Source of the DNA: Frigoribacterium endophyticum | Lineage (GTDB): Bacteria; Actinomycetota; Actinomycetes; Actinomycetales; Microbacteriaceae | DNA: 64,000 nucleotides | Assembly: GCF_011759585.1 (NCBI RefSeq) | Contig: NZ_JAAOYV010000001.1 | Span: 1 to 64,000, forward strand | Direction: 5' to 3' | Part shown: positions 1-7,867 of the stretch, piece after piece | How the letters are laid out: each line of letters opens with the position of its first letter | How positions within the stretch are numbered: position 1 is the stretch's first letter | Notes under the pieces: model-generated | What the model was told of the DNA's origin: nothing | Databases searched by the model: none | The model's input: only the letters and a program-made list of their open reading frames with translations | Program-made: the position numbers and the translations under genes

Positions 1-91
1 CCATCGAGCAGGCGGCGAGCGAGAAGACGAGTGCGCCGGAGGCGACGAGGCCGAGGGCGGTCTTGGTGATGGTCTTGCGCGTGATGGTCAC
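1..91 (-). CDS. N-terminus of a secreted lipoprotein, cut by the window edge
   Basis: The reverse strand carries a GTG start at 91 preceded by the ribosome-binding sequence AAGGAG seven bases upstream. The first 30 residues form a lipoprotein signal peptide: positively charged start (Arg5, Lys6, Lys10), a hydrophobic stretch (residues 12-25) and a lipobox Leu-Ala-Ala-Cys ending at Cys28. All third codon positions but one are G or C, as expected of a real gene here. The mature part lies outside the window, so its function (for example a solute-binding protein or an enzyme) cannot be told. There is no ATG in frame near the GTG, so the start is fairly safe. Confidence 0.65.
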   Translation of the reverse strand, partial: MTITRKTITKTALGLVASGALVFSLAACSM

Positions 92-326
92 GATGGGACT
101 CCTTGTCTGTTCTTCCCGGTGGGGAGGTGACAGGGGTTCGCCGCCACCTCGGGAAGGGGTGGGTGTTCCCAGGTCCTGCTCAGCTTCGCCCACGCCGGGC
201 CCCCCGAACGGGGCACGCCCCGTGCTGGCACGCGGCGGGCCCGCCTGCTCTACTGGTCGTCCGTCACCATCGCCCCGACCGCCTCCTGGGCACCACCAGG
301 TCGGGGCCGCCGGATCAGGGAGAGAC
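92..326. other. Intergenic region between divergent genes
   Basis: This 235-base gap separates the lipoprotein start (reverse) from the phosphatase start (forward) and should hold both promoters. It contains C- and G-runs and short GC-rich inverted repeats. I see no convincing small gene or operator. Confidence 0.5.
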
Positions 327-1628
327 ATGCACGACCGAACGGGAACCGACACCGACACCGACACCGACGCCGCCGCGGACCCGGGCGGCGACGCCTCCGG
401 CTCGCACGACGTCGGCTGGCACGCGGTCGACGGCACCGCGCCCCTCGACGCCGCCGAGCGCGAGCGCCTGGCCGCCGTCGAGGCCTCGGCTCTCCTCGGC
501 ACCCCGCCGGAGGAGCGCTTCGACCGCATCACGCGCTTCGCCCGCGAGCTCTTCGACGTGCCGATGTCGTACCTCAACCTCGTCGACGACGCCTCGCTCG
601 TGGTCAAGTCGCCCCAGGAGCCGGGGGAGGCGGCGCCCCGGTTCCCGTACGGGGCCGCGTTCTGCGAGTACACCGTCCACGGGACGGGCCTCTTCGAGGT
701 GACCGACGCCTCCCTCGACCCCCGCTTCGCCGAGAGCCCGGCCGTCACGGCCTTCGGGGTGCGCTCGTACGCGGGCGTGCCGCTGCGCGCCGACGGCGGG
801 CAGGCGATCGGGACGCTGTGCATCCTGCACCCCGAGCCGCGCCGGCTCACCGGGGAGGAGCGCGGCCGGCTGGTCGACCTGGGCCGGTGGGCGGAGGCGG
901 AGATCCGCCAGGGGCAGGGGCAGGGCCCGGCGTCGGACGTCACCGTCGCCGTGGACCCGACGGCCGCGGGGCAGCGCCCCGCCCTGCACCACGGCGACCT
1001 CACGGCCACCGCCCTCGACCGGCCCCACGGCGCGGTGAGCGGCGACCTCCACGCCTGGGCCGAGGGCGGCGACGTCGTCACGGCGACGCTCGCCGACGTG
1101 ATGGGCAAGGGCGCGGCGGCCGGCGCCCTCGCCGAGGCCCTCCGCCGGAGCCTCTACGAGGGGCCCGACGGCACCGACGCGCCCCCCGCGACGGCGCTCG
1201 CCACGGCGGCGCGGGCCCTCGGCCCCCAGCTCGCGGAGGCCGGGTCGTTCGTGACCCTCTTCCACGCCCGCGTCGACACGCGCTCGGGCGACGTCGAGTA
1301 CGTCGACGCCGGCCACGGCCTCACGCTCCACCTCCGCGCCTCGGGGACGGTCGAGCGGCTCTCGTCGCACGACCTGCCGCTGGGGCTCCAGGACGCGGCC
1401 GAGGGCTGGACGACCGGGACGCTGCGCCTCGAGCCCGGCGACGCGCTCGTCTCCGTCTCGGACGGCGTGCTCGACGTCTACGACTCGACGCTCGCGAGCC
1501 TCGACCGCGTCGTCGCCGACCTGCGGGCCGAGCGCGACGTCGAGGCCTTCCTCGACGCGTTCTCGGTCAAGGTCGGCGTGGCCCAGGTCGACGACGACGT
1601 CACGGTGCTGGTCGTCACGAGGAGCTGA
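327..1628 (+). CDS. GAF-domain PP2C (SpoIIE-type) serine phosphatase
   Basis: 433 residues. A GAF sensor domain (about 45-195) is followed by a SpoIIE/PPM phosphatase domain (about 215-430) with the metal-site motifs GDLH, LADVMGKG, VDAGHG, SDGVLD and the terminal DDVTVLVV. The ATG at 327 has AGGGAGAG just upstream; the open frame extends further 5' but without protein-like sequence. A short Asp-Thr repeat (gac-acc units) follows the start. By family knowledge it dephosphorylates a STAS anti-sigma-factor antagonist, with the GAF domain sensing an unknown signal. It faces a second phosphatase (1702-3063) and lies near the STAS and kinase genes at 3214-3946, so a shared partner-switching circuit is the natural inference. 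Confidence 0.85.
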   Translation: MHDRTGTDTDTDTDAAADPGGDASGSHDVGWHAVDGTAPLDAAERERLAAVEASALLGTPPEERFDRITRFARELFDVPMSYLNLVDDASLVVKSPQEPGEAAPRFPYGAAFCEYTVHGTGLFEVTDASLDPRFAESPAVTAFGVRSYAGVPLRADGGQAIGTLCILHPEPRRLTGEERGRLVDLGRWAEAEIRQGQGQGPASDVTVAVDPTAAGQRPALHHGDLTATALDRPHGAVSGDLHAWAEGGDVVTATLADVMGKGAAAGALAEALRRSLYEGPDGTDAPPATALATAARALGPQLAEAGSFVTLFHARVDTRSGDVEYVDAGHGLTLHLRASGTVERLSSHDLPLGLQDAAEGWTTGTLRLEPGDALVSVSDGVLDVYDSTLASLDRVVADLRAERDVEAFLDAFSVKVGVAQVDDDVTVLVVTRS

Positions 1629-1701
1629 GCGGCCAGCCGGCCGGTCGGTCGGTCGGCCGGCCGGGCGTCGGAGCCGGCCGGGGGTCGGTGCGGCCCGGGC
1701 C
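1629..1701. terminator. GC-rich low-complexity gap between convergent phosphatase genes
   Basis: The 73 bases between two converging stop codons consist mostly of CCGG and GGTC units (1636-1664), which can fold back on themselves. A bidirectional terminator is likely from position, though there is no T-run. Confidence 0.4.
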
Positions 1702-3063
1702 TCAGGGTGCCGTCGGGGCGGCGACGGCCACGGGAGCGGACGCGTCGCCCGCGACCGGCGCCGCGACGGGCTCGCGCCGCAGGGCGACCACGGTCACGTC
1801 GTCGTCGTGGCCCAGCTCGCGGGCGAGGTCGGCCAGGGCGTCGACGACCGCCGACGGCCGCGGGTCGCGGCGCGCGAGGGCCGCGACGTGCTCGACGCTG
1901 TCGAGCCCGCCGCCGAAGAGGTCGAGCACCCCGTCGCTGAAGCAGACCACGAGGTCGCCGGGGCAGAGGGCGGTGGTCCGCGTCTCCCACACGTCGTGCA
2001 GGCCGAGGCCGAGGCCGATCGGGAGGTCGGGCGTCGACAGGCGCTCGGCCCCGCCGTCCTCCCGCACGACGACGGTCAGGCCGTGGCCGGCGTCGGCCCA
2101 GTGCAGCACGTCGCCGCGGAGGCGCGCGTGGAAGAGGGTGGTGAACACGACGGAGTCGGGCCCGTCGGCGAGGTCGGTGGCGAGCCCCTCCGAGGCGCGG
2201 ACGATGGCGGCCCCGGGGTCGGGGTCGCGGCGTGAGCTGCGCACCGTCGCCCGCACGGCCGCCGCGATGAGACCGGCGCCGACGCCCTTGCCCATGACGT
2301 CGCCGAGGGTCATCGCGACCCCGTCGTCGGTGCGGTACCAGTCGAAGAAGTCGCGGCCGACGGTCGTCGAGGGCAGGCAGGTGCCCGCGAGGGCGTAGCC
2401 GGGCGTGTCGGCCAGGGCTCCGGGGAGGAGCGAGCGCTGCACCTCGGCGGCGCGGGTGATCTCGGTCCGGACCACCGCCTCCCGCTCCTCCGACAGGCGC
2501 AGCTGGGCCGCGTACTGCCGGCTCAGCTCGTTCACGACGAGGGCCAGCGCGGTGTAGACGAGGACGCCGACGAGCAGGCGGGCGAGCTCGGTGACCCGGT
2601 CGCCGGCGCTGATGCCGGCGATGAAGGGCGTGAGGATGACGACCATCGAGCCGAGCACCGCCCAGAGCACCGACCGGCGTGGCTCGCGGGCGGCGAACCA
2701 CACGAGCGGCATCACCAGCAGGGCCGTGAAGACCGACGAGGAGGAGCCGGTCGACCAGCGCAGGACCCCCAGCGCGACGAAGTCGAGGGCGGGCACCAGG
2801 AGGGCCCACCCGCCGATCACGGCCGGGCGGGCGGTGGCGGCGGCCGCCCAGAGCGTGGCGACCGCGGTGACGCCCAGGGCGACGAGGAGGCCCGCGCCGC
2901 TGGTGACCACCAGCTGCGGGACGGTGAGCGAGAGGACGACGGCCAGGACGACGAGCAGCGCCGACGGTGCCTGCTTCACGAGGGGGGTCACGCCGTACCG
3001 CAGGAGGAACGTGTCGAGCGTGGAGCTCCGGCGTGCCCGCGACGGAGAGCGGTCAGAGGTCAC
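1702..3063 (-). CDS. Membrane-bound PP2C (SpoIIE/RsbU-type) phosphatase
   Basis: 453 residues. About six membrane segments occupy residues 33-178, followed by a short helical linker ending in the RsbU-type signature AAEVQRSLLP, then a SpoIIE phosphatase domain with GRDFFDW, LGDVMGKG, WADAGHG, FSDGVLD and DDDVTVVAL. The start is a GTG at 3063: TATCGT lies exactly six bases upstream (3070-3075 on the reverse strand), fitting the leaderless pattern repeated in this window, and there is no better ribosome-binding site. By family it would dephosphorylate a STAS antagonist in response to a membrane signal. It is divergent from the STAS and kinase genes at 3214-3946, their probable partners. Confidence 0.87.
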   Translation of the reverse strand: MTSDRSPSRARRSSTLDTFLLRYGVTPLVKQAPSALLVVLAVVLSLTVPQLVVTSGAGLLVALGVTAVATLWAAAATARPAVIGGWALLVPALDFVALGVLRWSTGSSSSVFTALLVMPLVWFAAREPRRSVLWAVLGSMVVILTPFIAGISAGDRVTELARLLVGVLVYTALALVVNELSRQYAAQLRLSEEREAVVRTEITRAAEVQRSLLPGALADTPGYALAGTCLPSTTVGRDFFDWYRTDDGVAMTLGDVMGKGVGAGLIAAAVRATVRSSRRDPDPGAAIVRASEGLATDLADGPDSVVFTTLFHARLRGDVLHWADAGHGLTVVVREDGGAERLSTPDLPIGLGLGLHDVWETRTTALCPGDLVVCFSDGVLDLFGGGLDSVEHVAALARRDPRPSAVVDALADLARELGHDDDVTVVALRREPVAAPVAGDASAPVAVAAPTAP

Positions 3064-3213
3064 CCCTCGACGATAGGTGTCGGCCGCCCCTCTCCGGTAC
3101 CCCCCGCACTGGAGCGCCGCGGCGGGCTGTGCCGGGGGTCGGCCGCAGCTATGGTGTCGCGGAGGACCGCGCCGACCCGTGCGCCGGGACGACGAGCCGA
3201 GGAGGCTGGCTGG

Positions 3214-3546
3214 ATGGATCTCGCTGTCGAGGGAGCGGGCGCCGACGTCGCCGTCGTGCGCTGCACCGGGAGGCTCAACATGGTCTCGGCCCCGGCCCTG
3301 CGGGAGGCCGTGACCGGCGCGATCGCCGACGGTAGGCCCCGCGTCGTCGTCGACCTCGCCGGCGTCGACTTCATGGACTCCTCCGGCCTGGGCGCCCTCG
3401 TCGGCTGCCTCAAGTCCGCCCGCTCGGCGGGCGGCGACCTGCGCATCGCCTCGCCGTCGGCCCAGGTGCTGATGGTGCTGAAGCTGTCGAACATCGACCG
3501 CATCCTCCGCCCGCACGACGACGCGGCGACGGCGTTCGATGAGTGA
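3214..3546 (+). CDS. STAS-domain anti-sigma-factor antagonist (RsbV/SpoIIAA-like)
   Basis: 110 residues, a single STAS domain. The motif MDSSGLGAL (residues 54-62) holds the serine that is phosphorylated in this family; Ser56 aligns with SpoIIAA Ser58. The ATG at 3214 is preceded by GAGGAGG at good spacing. The stop overlaps the next gene by 8 bases, so it is translationally coupled to the anti-sigma kinase. Known role: the unphosphorylated form binds the kinase and frees its sigma factor; SpoIIE phosphatases such as the two just upstream restore that form. A TATGGT hexamer near 3150 may be the promoter. No sigma factor gene lies nearby. Confidence 0.9.
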   Translation: MDLAVEGAGADVAVVRCTGRLNMVSAPALREAVTGAIADGRPRVVVDLAGVDFMDSSGLGALVGCLKSARSAGGDLRIASPSAQVLMVLKLSNIDRILRPHDDAATAFDE

Positions 3547-3946
3547 GCACCAGCTCGTCTTCGCCACGCCGCCGGACGACGTCAACACGGTGCACGACTT
3601 CCTCGAGTCGGTCTGGGGCGACGACACGACCCTCACCGACGAGGAGCGCATGGCCTTCGAGCTCGCCCTCGTCGAGCTGACCAGCAACGTCATCGAGCAC
3701 GCCGCGGCGGGCGAGGGCGTGGCCTGCCGGCTCTCCGTCGCCATCACCGACGGCGAGCTGACGGCCACCCTCAGCGACACGGCCGAGCCCGGCAGCGTCT
3801 CGCTCGTCGGCCGCGTCATGCCCGACGAGATGGCCGAGGGCGGCCGCGGCCTCGCCCTGGTCCAGCTGCTCGTCGACGACCTCGGCTACGAGCGGGTGGG
3901 CGACTCCAACGTGTGGTCGATCCGCAAGGCGCGCCCGACGGCCTAG
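3539..3946 (+). CDS. Anti-sigma-factor serine kinase (RsbW/SpoIIAB-like HATPase)
   Basis: 135 residues with a GHKL ATPase fold: the N-box is around ELTSNVIEHA (Asn50 as the Mg-binding residue) and a glycine-rich lid GGRGLALV lies near residue 105. The family binds a sigma factor or another client and phosphorylates a STAS antagonist; the gene overlaps its presumed substrate gene (3214-3546) by 8 bases. The length suits the short RsbW-type kinases of actinobacteria. The client sigma factor is not in this window, so which regulon is controlled (general stress, development or other) cannot be said. Confidence 0.88.
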   Translation: MSEHQLVFATPPDDVNTVHDFLESVWGDDTTLTDEERMAFELALVELTSNVIEHAAAGEGVACRLSVAITDGELTATLSDTAEPGSVSLVGRVMPDEMAEGGRGLALVQLLVDDLGYERVGDSNVWSIRKARPTA

Positions 3947-4039
3947 CCGAGGGGCGCCGCACGACCGGCCAGCTCGGGGGAGGCGACGGTGGTGGAGGCG
4001 ACGTCGGTGGTCTGGCCTAGGTTCTCTCCGGGAGGCACC

Positions 4040-4546
4040 GTGAGCGAGACGACAGGCGAGGCAGGGCGTGGGGCGCGCCCTCCGCGGTCGACCCGACCCG
4101 CGACTCCTGAGCTGCCGCCCGTCGTGCTCGGGCCCGTCGGGGGCGAGGAGCGCGCCGACGCCGACCTGCCGCGAGCCGCGCTCGAGGCCGTGCACGCCGG
4201 CTTCCCGTCGCCCGCCCAGGGCTACTGGTCGGGGCCGGTCGACCTCAACCGGCACCTGATGCGCGACCCGACGGCGACCTTCCTGGTGCGGGTGAGCGGC
4301 GACAGCATGACGGGCGCGGGCATCTTCGACGGCGACGAGCTCGTCGTCGACCGCGGGCTCGACGCGCACGACGGCGCCGTCGTCGTGGCCGTGGTCAACG
4401 CCGAGCTGACGGTCAAGCGCCTCTCATGGCGGCAGGGGCTGATGGTGCTCAGCCCGGAGAACCCCGCCTACCCCGAGATCGTGCTCTCCGAGCTCGACGA
4501 GGCGACCGTCTGGGGCGTCGTCACGAGGTGCCTGCACCGTGTCTGA
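4040..4546 (+). CDS. umuD: S24 self-cleaving peptidase, UmuD-like
   Basis: 168 residues with no DNA-binding domain, so a UmuD-type rather than LexA-type protein. Key residues are visible: an Ala53-Gly54 cleavage pair (VHAGFPSP), Ser89 in VSGDSM and Lys126 in LTVKRL, the catalytic dyad of S24 peptidases. The GTG start at 4040 has GGGAGG five bases upstream, and a TAGGTT hexamer lies at 4018-4023. The stop overlaps umuC by 8 bases. By family knowledge RecA filaments stimulate self-cleavage, and the product partners UmuC in translesion synthesis. I did not find a LexA box (GAAC-N4-GTTC type) upstream, so SOS control is not shown by the sequence. Confidence 0.88.
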   Translation: MSETTGEAGRGARPPRSTRPATPELPPVVLGPVGGEERADADLPRAALEAVHAGFPSPAQGYWSGPVDLNRHLMRDPTATFLVRVSGDSMTGAGIFDGDELVVDRGLDAHDGAVVVAVVNAELTVKRLSWRQGLMVLSPENPAYPEIVLSELDEATVWGVVTRCLHRV

Positions 4547-5825
4547 GCGCCACGTCGCCATCGTCGACGCCAACAACTTCTACGTGTCGTGCGAGCGCGT
4601 CTTCAACCCCGCGCTCGAGGGCAGGCCGGTGGTCGTCCTCTCGAACAACGACGGCTGCGTCATCGCCCGGTCGCAGGAGGCCAAGGCGCTGAACGTCGAC
4701 ATGGCCGCGCCCTGGCACACGATCGCGCCGATCGCCGCGATGCAGGGCGTCGTCGCGGTGTCGAGCAACTACGAGCTCTACGGCGACATGTCGGCGCGCT
4801 CGGCCGAGATCCTCAGCCGGTTCACGAGCCACCAGGAGGTCTACTCGATCGACGAGTCGTTCATCGAGCTGACCGGCACCGTCGACGAGACCACCGCGCA
4901 GGCCCGCGAGATCCGCCGGGTGGTGCGCAAGCTGATCGGCCTGCCCGTGAGCATCGGCATCGCGCCGACGAAGACGCTCGCGAAGCTCGCGAACCGCGGC
5001 TCGAAGCAGGCCACGGCGCTGGCGGGCGTCTGCCACCTGGGCAGCTACACGCCGGGGCAGCAGACCGCCATCCTCGCCAGCGTCGACGCGGGCGACGTGT
5101 GGGGCATCGGTCGACGCACGGCGAAGAAGCTCGTGCCGCTCGGCGTGCACACGGCCGCCGACCTGCGCGACGCCGACGCCGCCCGCATCCGGAAGCGCTT
5201 CGGCGTGGTGCAGGCGCGCGTCGTGCAGGAGCTCCGCGGGGTCGACTGCCTGCCGATCGAGGAGGTCCAGCCCGAGCGCGACCAGATCTACCACTCGCGG
5301 TCGTTCGCGGTGCCCGTGACGACGGTCGCCGAGCTGGAGGAGGTGCTGTCGGTCTACACGCAACGTGCCGCCGCACGACTCCGGGGGCAGGGCTCGCTGA
5401 CCCGGATGATGCGCTGCTTCGCCGCCACGTCGCCGTTCGCCACCGAGGCCGGCCACACCAACCACGTCGTCTCCGTCGCCTTCCCCGAGCCGACCGACGA
5501 CGCGACCACGCTCTACCGCGCCGCGATCGGAGCCCTCGGCCCCCAGCTCGAGCCCGGCAAGCGCTACGTGCGCGCCGGCGTCACCCTGATGGAGCTCACC
5601 CCGCGCGCCGAGCACGCGAGCCTCGACGTCTTCGGGGAGGTCGCCGCGGCACCGCCCGCCTACGGCGACGTGCTCGACCGGATCGCCGGCAAGTTCGGCG
5701 ACGAGAGCCTCGGCCTCGGCGTCGCGGGGCTGCGGCACCGCCGCGGCTGGGCGATGAAGCGCGACATGGTCTCGCCGCGCGCGACGACCCACTGGGACGA
5801 GCTCGCGACGGTGACGGCGCGGTAG
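4539..5825 (+). CDS. umuC: Y-family translesion DNA polymerase, UmuC-like
   Basis: 428 residues. Y-family catalytic signatures are present: Asp10 in IVDANNFYVSCERV and Asp105-Glu106 in VYSIDESFIEL, followed by a helix-hairpin-helix region near residues 180-235, a little-finger domain and a UmuC C-terminal domain. The GTG start at 4539 lies inside the end of the umuD-like gene (GTGTCTGA), so the pair is translationally coupled. The complex copies damaged DNA at the price of mutations. The C-terminus ends soon after a TTHWDEL motif, normal for actinobacterial UmuC. Downstream is a 143-base gap with no clear terminator. Confidence 0.92.
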   Translation: MSERHVAIVDANNFYVSCERVFNPALEGRPVVVLSNNDGCVIARSQEAKALNVDMAAPWHTIAPIAAMQGVVAVSSNYELYGDMSARSAEILSRFTSHQEVYSIDESFIELTGTVDETTAQAREIRRVVRKLIGLPVSIGIAPTKTLAKLANRGSKQATALAGVCHLGSYTPGQQTAILASVDAGDVWGIGRRTAKKLVPLGVHTAADLRDADAARIRKRFGVVQARVVQELRGVDCLPIEEVQPERDQIYHSRSFAVPVTTVAELEEVLSVYTQRAAARLRGQGSLTRMMRCFAATSPFATEAGHTNHVVSVAFPEPTDDATTLYRAAIGALGPQLEPGKRYVRAGVTLMELTPRAEHASLDVFGEVAAAPPAYGDVLDRIAGKFGDESLGLGVAGLRHRRGWAMKRDMVSPRATTHWDELATVTAR

Positions 5826-5968
5826 CTCCTCCGTGATCGAGGTGCCGCTTCCTGGGCTCTCCGGGGAGGACAGCGCCCCGGACGGGGCATCTCGATGACT
5901 CGTCGTGCATGTCGGTGCACAGCGCGCATCATTGCCCGGAACGCGCCGGGAGCCGTCACGATGGAGGC

Positions 5969-7867
5969 ATGGCAACGACAGAACCGCCCTCCTCCGGGGC
6001 CACCGACGCCCGACCCTCGACCCCGGGGGAGGCCGTCACGACGACCCCCCAGCTCCGTCGGTGGGTGTTCTGGCCCGCCGCGATCGTCGTCCTCGGCTTC
6101 GTGGCCTTCACGCTGATCGCCCCCGCCTCGGCCGAGGCTCTCTTCCTCGGGCTGCAGAGCGGCATCGTGCGCAACTTCAGCTGGTACTACGTGCTGATCG
6201 CCGCCTTCTTCGTCGGCTTCTCGGTCTTCGTCGGGTTCAGCCGCTTCGGCACCATCAAGCTCGGCAAGGACAAGGACGAGCCGGAGTTCTCGACCGGGTC
6301 GTGGTTCGCCCTGCTCTTCGCCGCGGGGATGGGCATCGGACTCGTCTTCTACGGCGTCTCCGAGCCCCTCAGCCACTTCGCCTCGCCGCGCCCCGGCGTC
6401 ACCGGCACGGAGGACCAGCTCGCGCAGCAGGCCCTCACGCAGACCTTCCTGCACTGGGGCCTGCACGCGTGGGCGATCTACGTCGTGCTCGGCCTCGCGC
6501 TCGCGTACGCGATCCACCGTCGGGGCCGTCCGGTCTCCATCCGCTGGGCGCTCGAGCCCCTGCTCGGCGACCGCGTGCGCGGCGGCTGGGGCAACCTCAT
6601 CGACGTCATCGCCCTGGTCGGCACGCTGTTCGGCGTCGCCACCTCGCTCGGCCTCGGCGTGATCCAGATCGGGGCGGGCCTCGAGGCCGCCGGCATCGCC
6701 GACAGCAGCATCGTCAGCCAGATCGCGATCATCGCGGTGATCACCGCGGTGACGATCGTCTCGCTCGTGACGGGCGTGACCAAGGGCATGAAGATCCTCT
6801 CGAACTTCAACCTGATCCTGGCCGCCGCCCTCCTCCTCTTCGTGCTCATCGTCGGCCCGACGCAGTTCCTGCTCCGCGACTTCGTGCAGTCGATCGGCGC
6901 CTACCTGCAGAACGTCGTCGGCCTCTCGTTCAACGTCACCGCCCAGCAGGGCGCCGCCGGCGAGGAGTGGCAGGGCGCCTGGACGACCTTCTACTGGGGC
7001 TGGTGGATGTCGTGGGCCCCCTTCGTGGGCATCTTCATCGCGCGCATCTCGAAGGGCCGCACCGTCCGCCAGTTCGTCTTCGGCGTGCTGCTCGTGCCGA
7101 CCGCCCTCACCTTCCTCTGGTTCGCCGTGCTCGGCGGCGCGGCCATCCACCGCCAGACCGACGGTGCCGGAGGGCTCATCGGCGCCGACGGTTCGGTCGA
7201 CGTCGAGGGCTCGCTCTTCGCCCTCCTCGGCGACCTCCCCGCGGGCGCCGTGCTGACCTTCGGCGCCATCCTCCTGATCGGCGTCTTCTTCGTCACGTCG
7301 TCCGACTCGGGCTCCCTCGTGATGGCGATGATCGCCTCCGGCGGCGACATCGAGCCGAAGAACTGGCTGCGCGTCTTCTTCGCGCTCGTCGCCGCCCTGC
7401 TCGCCGTCGCCCTGCTGCTCACGGGCGGCCTCGACGCCCTCAAGACCGCGGCGATCACGACGGCGCTGCCGTTCAGCGTGGTGCTGCTGCTCACCTGCTG
7501 GTCGACGATCATCGCCTTCACGCGTGAGCGGCGGGCCTACGACGCGGCTGAGCGCGACGTGCTGCTCGAGCACGTCGGGGCCTACTACGGGCTCGAGGTC
7601 GAGGCGCCGACCCAGGCCGGCGCACGCGGGCTGGCCCGCCCGTGGGAGGCGGTGAAGGGCCGCCTGCGCGGCTCTCGTCGTGCGGCGGGCGACGGCTCGC
7701 CCGTCTCATCCGGCCCATCCGGCTCGCCGGTCTCGCCGTCCTCCGTGGCGCCGGAGCCGCCCCTCCGCGTGAGCGCCGTCTCGGTCGACCCCGCGGTGGA
7801 CCCGAGCCTCGACCAGCGCCCCACCGACGACGGCGAGGGGACCGGCCCGTCGACTAGCGGCCGATGA
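5969..7867 (+). CDS. BCCT-family betaine/choline/carnitine transporter
   Basis: 632 residues with about 12 membrane segments. BCCT signatures are clear: GMGIGLVFYGVSEPLSHF after the third segment, and the tryptophan-rich WGWWMSWAPFVG with FIARISKGRTVR near residues 340-365 that lines the substrate site. Family role: uptake of quaternary ammonium osmoprotectants driven by Na+ or H+. The ATG at 5969 has GGAGG only one base away, too close for a normal ribosome site; CACGAT six bases upstream suggests a leaderless message. A start at 5909 is possible but its extension looks non-coding. The hydrophilic C-terminal tail (about 75 residues) may sense osmolarity. The 3' end overlaps the converging DUF2254 gene by 14 bases. 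Confidence 0.9.
   Translation: MATTEPPSSGATDARPSTPGEAVTTTPQLRRWVFWPAAIVVLGFVAFTLIAPASAEALFLGLQSGIVRNFSWYYVLIAAFFVGFSVFVGFSRFGTIKLGKDKDEPEFSTGSWFALLFAAGMGIGLVFYGVSEPLSHFASPRPGVTGTEDQLAQQALTQTFLHWGLHAWAIYVVLGLALAYAIHRRGRPVSIRWALEPLLGDRVRGGWGNLIDVIALVGTLFGVATSLGLGVIQIGAGLEAAGIADSSIVSQIAIIAVITAVTIVSLVTGVTKGMKILSNFNLILAAALLLFVLIVGPTQFLLRDFVQSIGAYLQNVVGLSFNVTAQQGAAGEEWQGAWTTFYWGWWMSWAPFVGIFIARISKGRTVRQFVFGVLLVPTALTFLWFAVLGGAAIHRQTDGAGGLIGADGSVDVEGSLFALLGDLPAGAVLTFGAILLIGVFFVTSSDSGSLVMAMIASGGDIEPKNWLRVFFALVAALLAVALLLTGGLDALKTAAITTALPFSVVLLLTCWSTIIAFTRERRAYDAAERDVLLEHVGAYYGLEVEAPTQAGARGLARPWEAVKGRLRGSRRAAGDGSPVSSGPSGSPVSPSSVAPEPPLRVSAVSVDPAVDPSLDQRPTDDGEGTGPSTSGR

Noticed and set aside
5660-7573. A 637-codon reverse frame made mostly of Glu, Asp, Arg and His over the BCCT gene.
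   Set aside because: It is the typical antisense image of a membrane protein gene; the forward frame has clear BCCT motifs.
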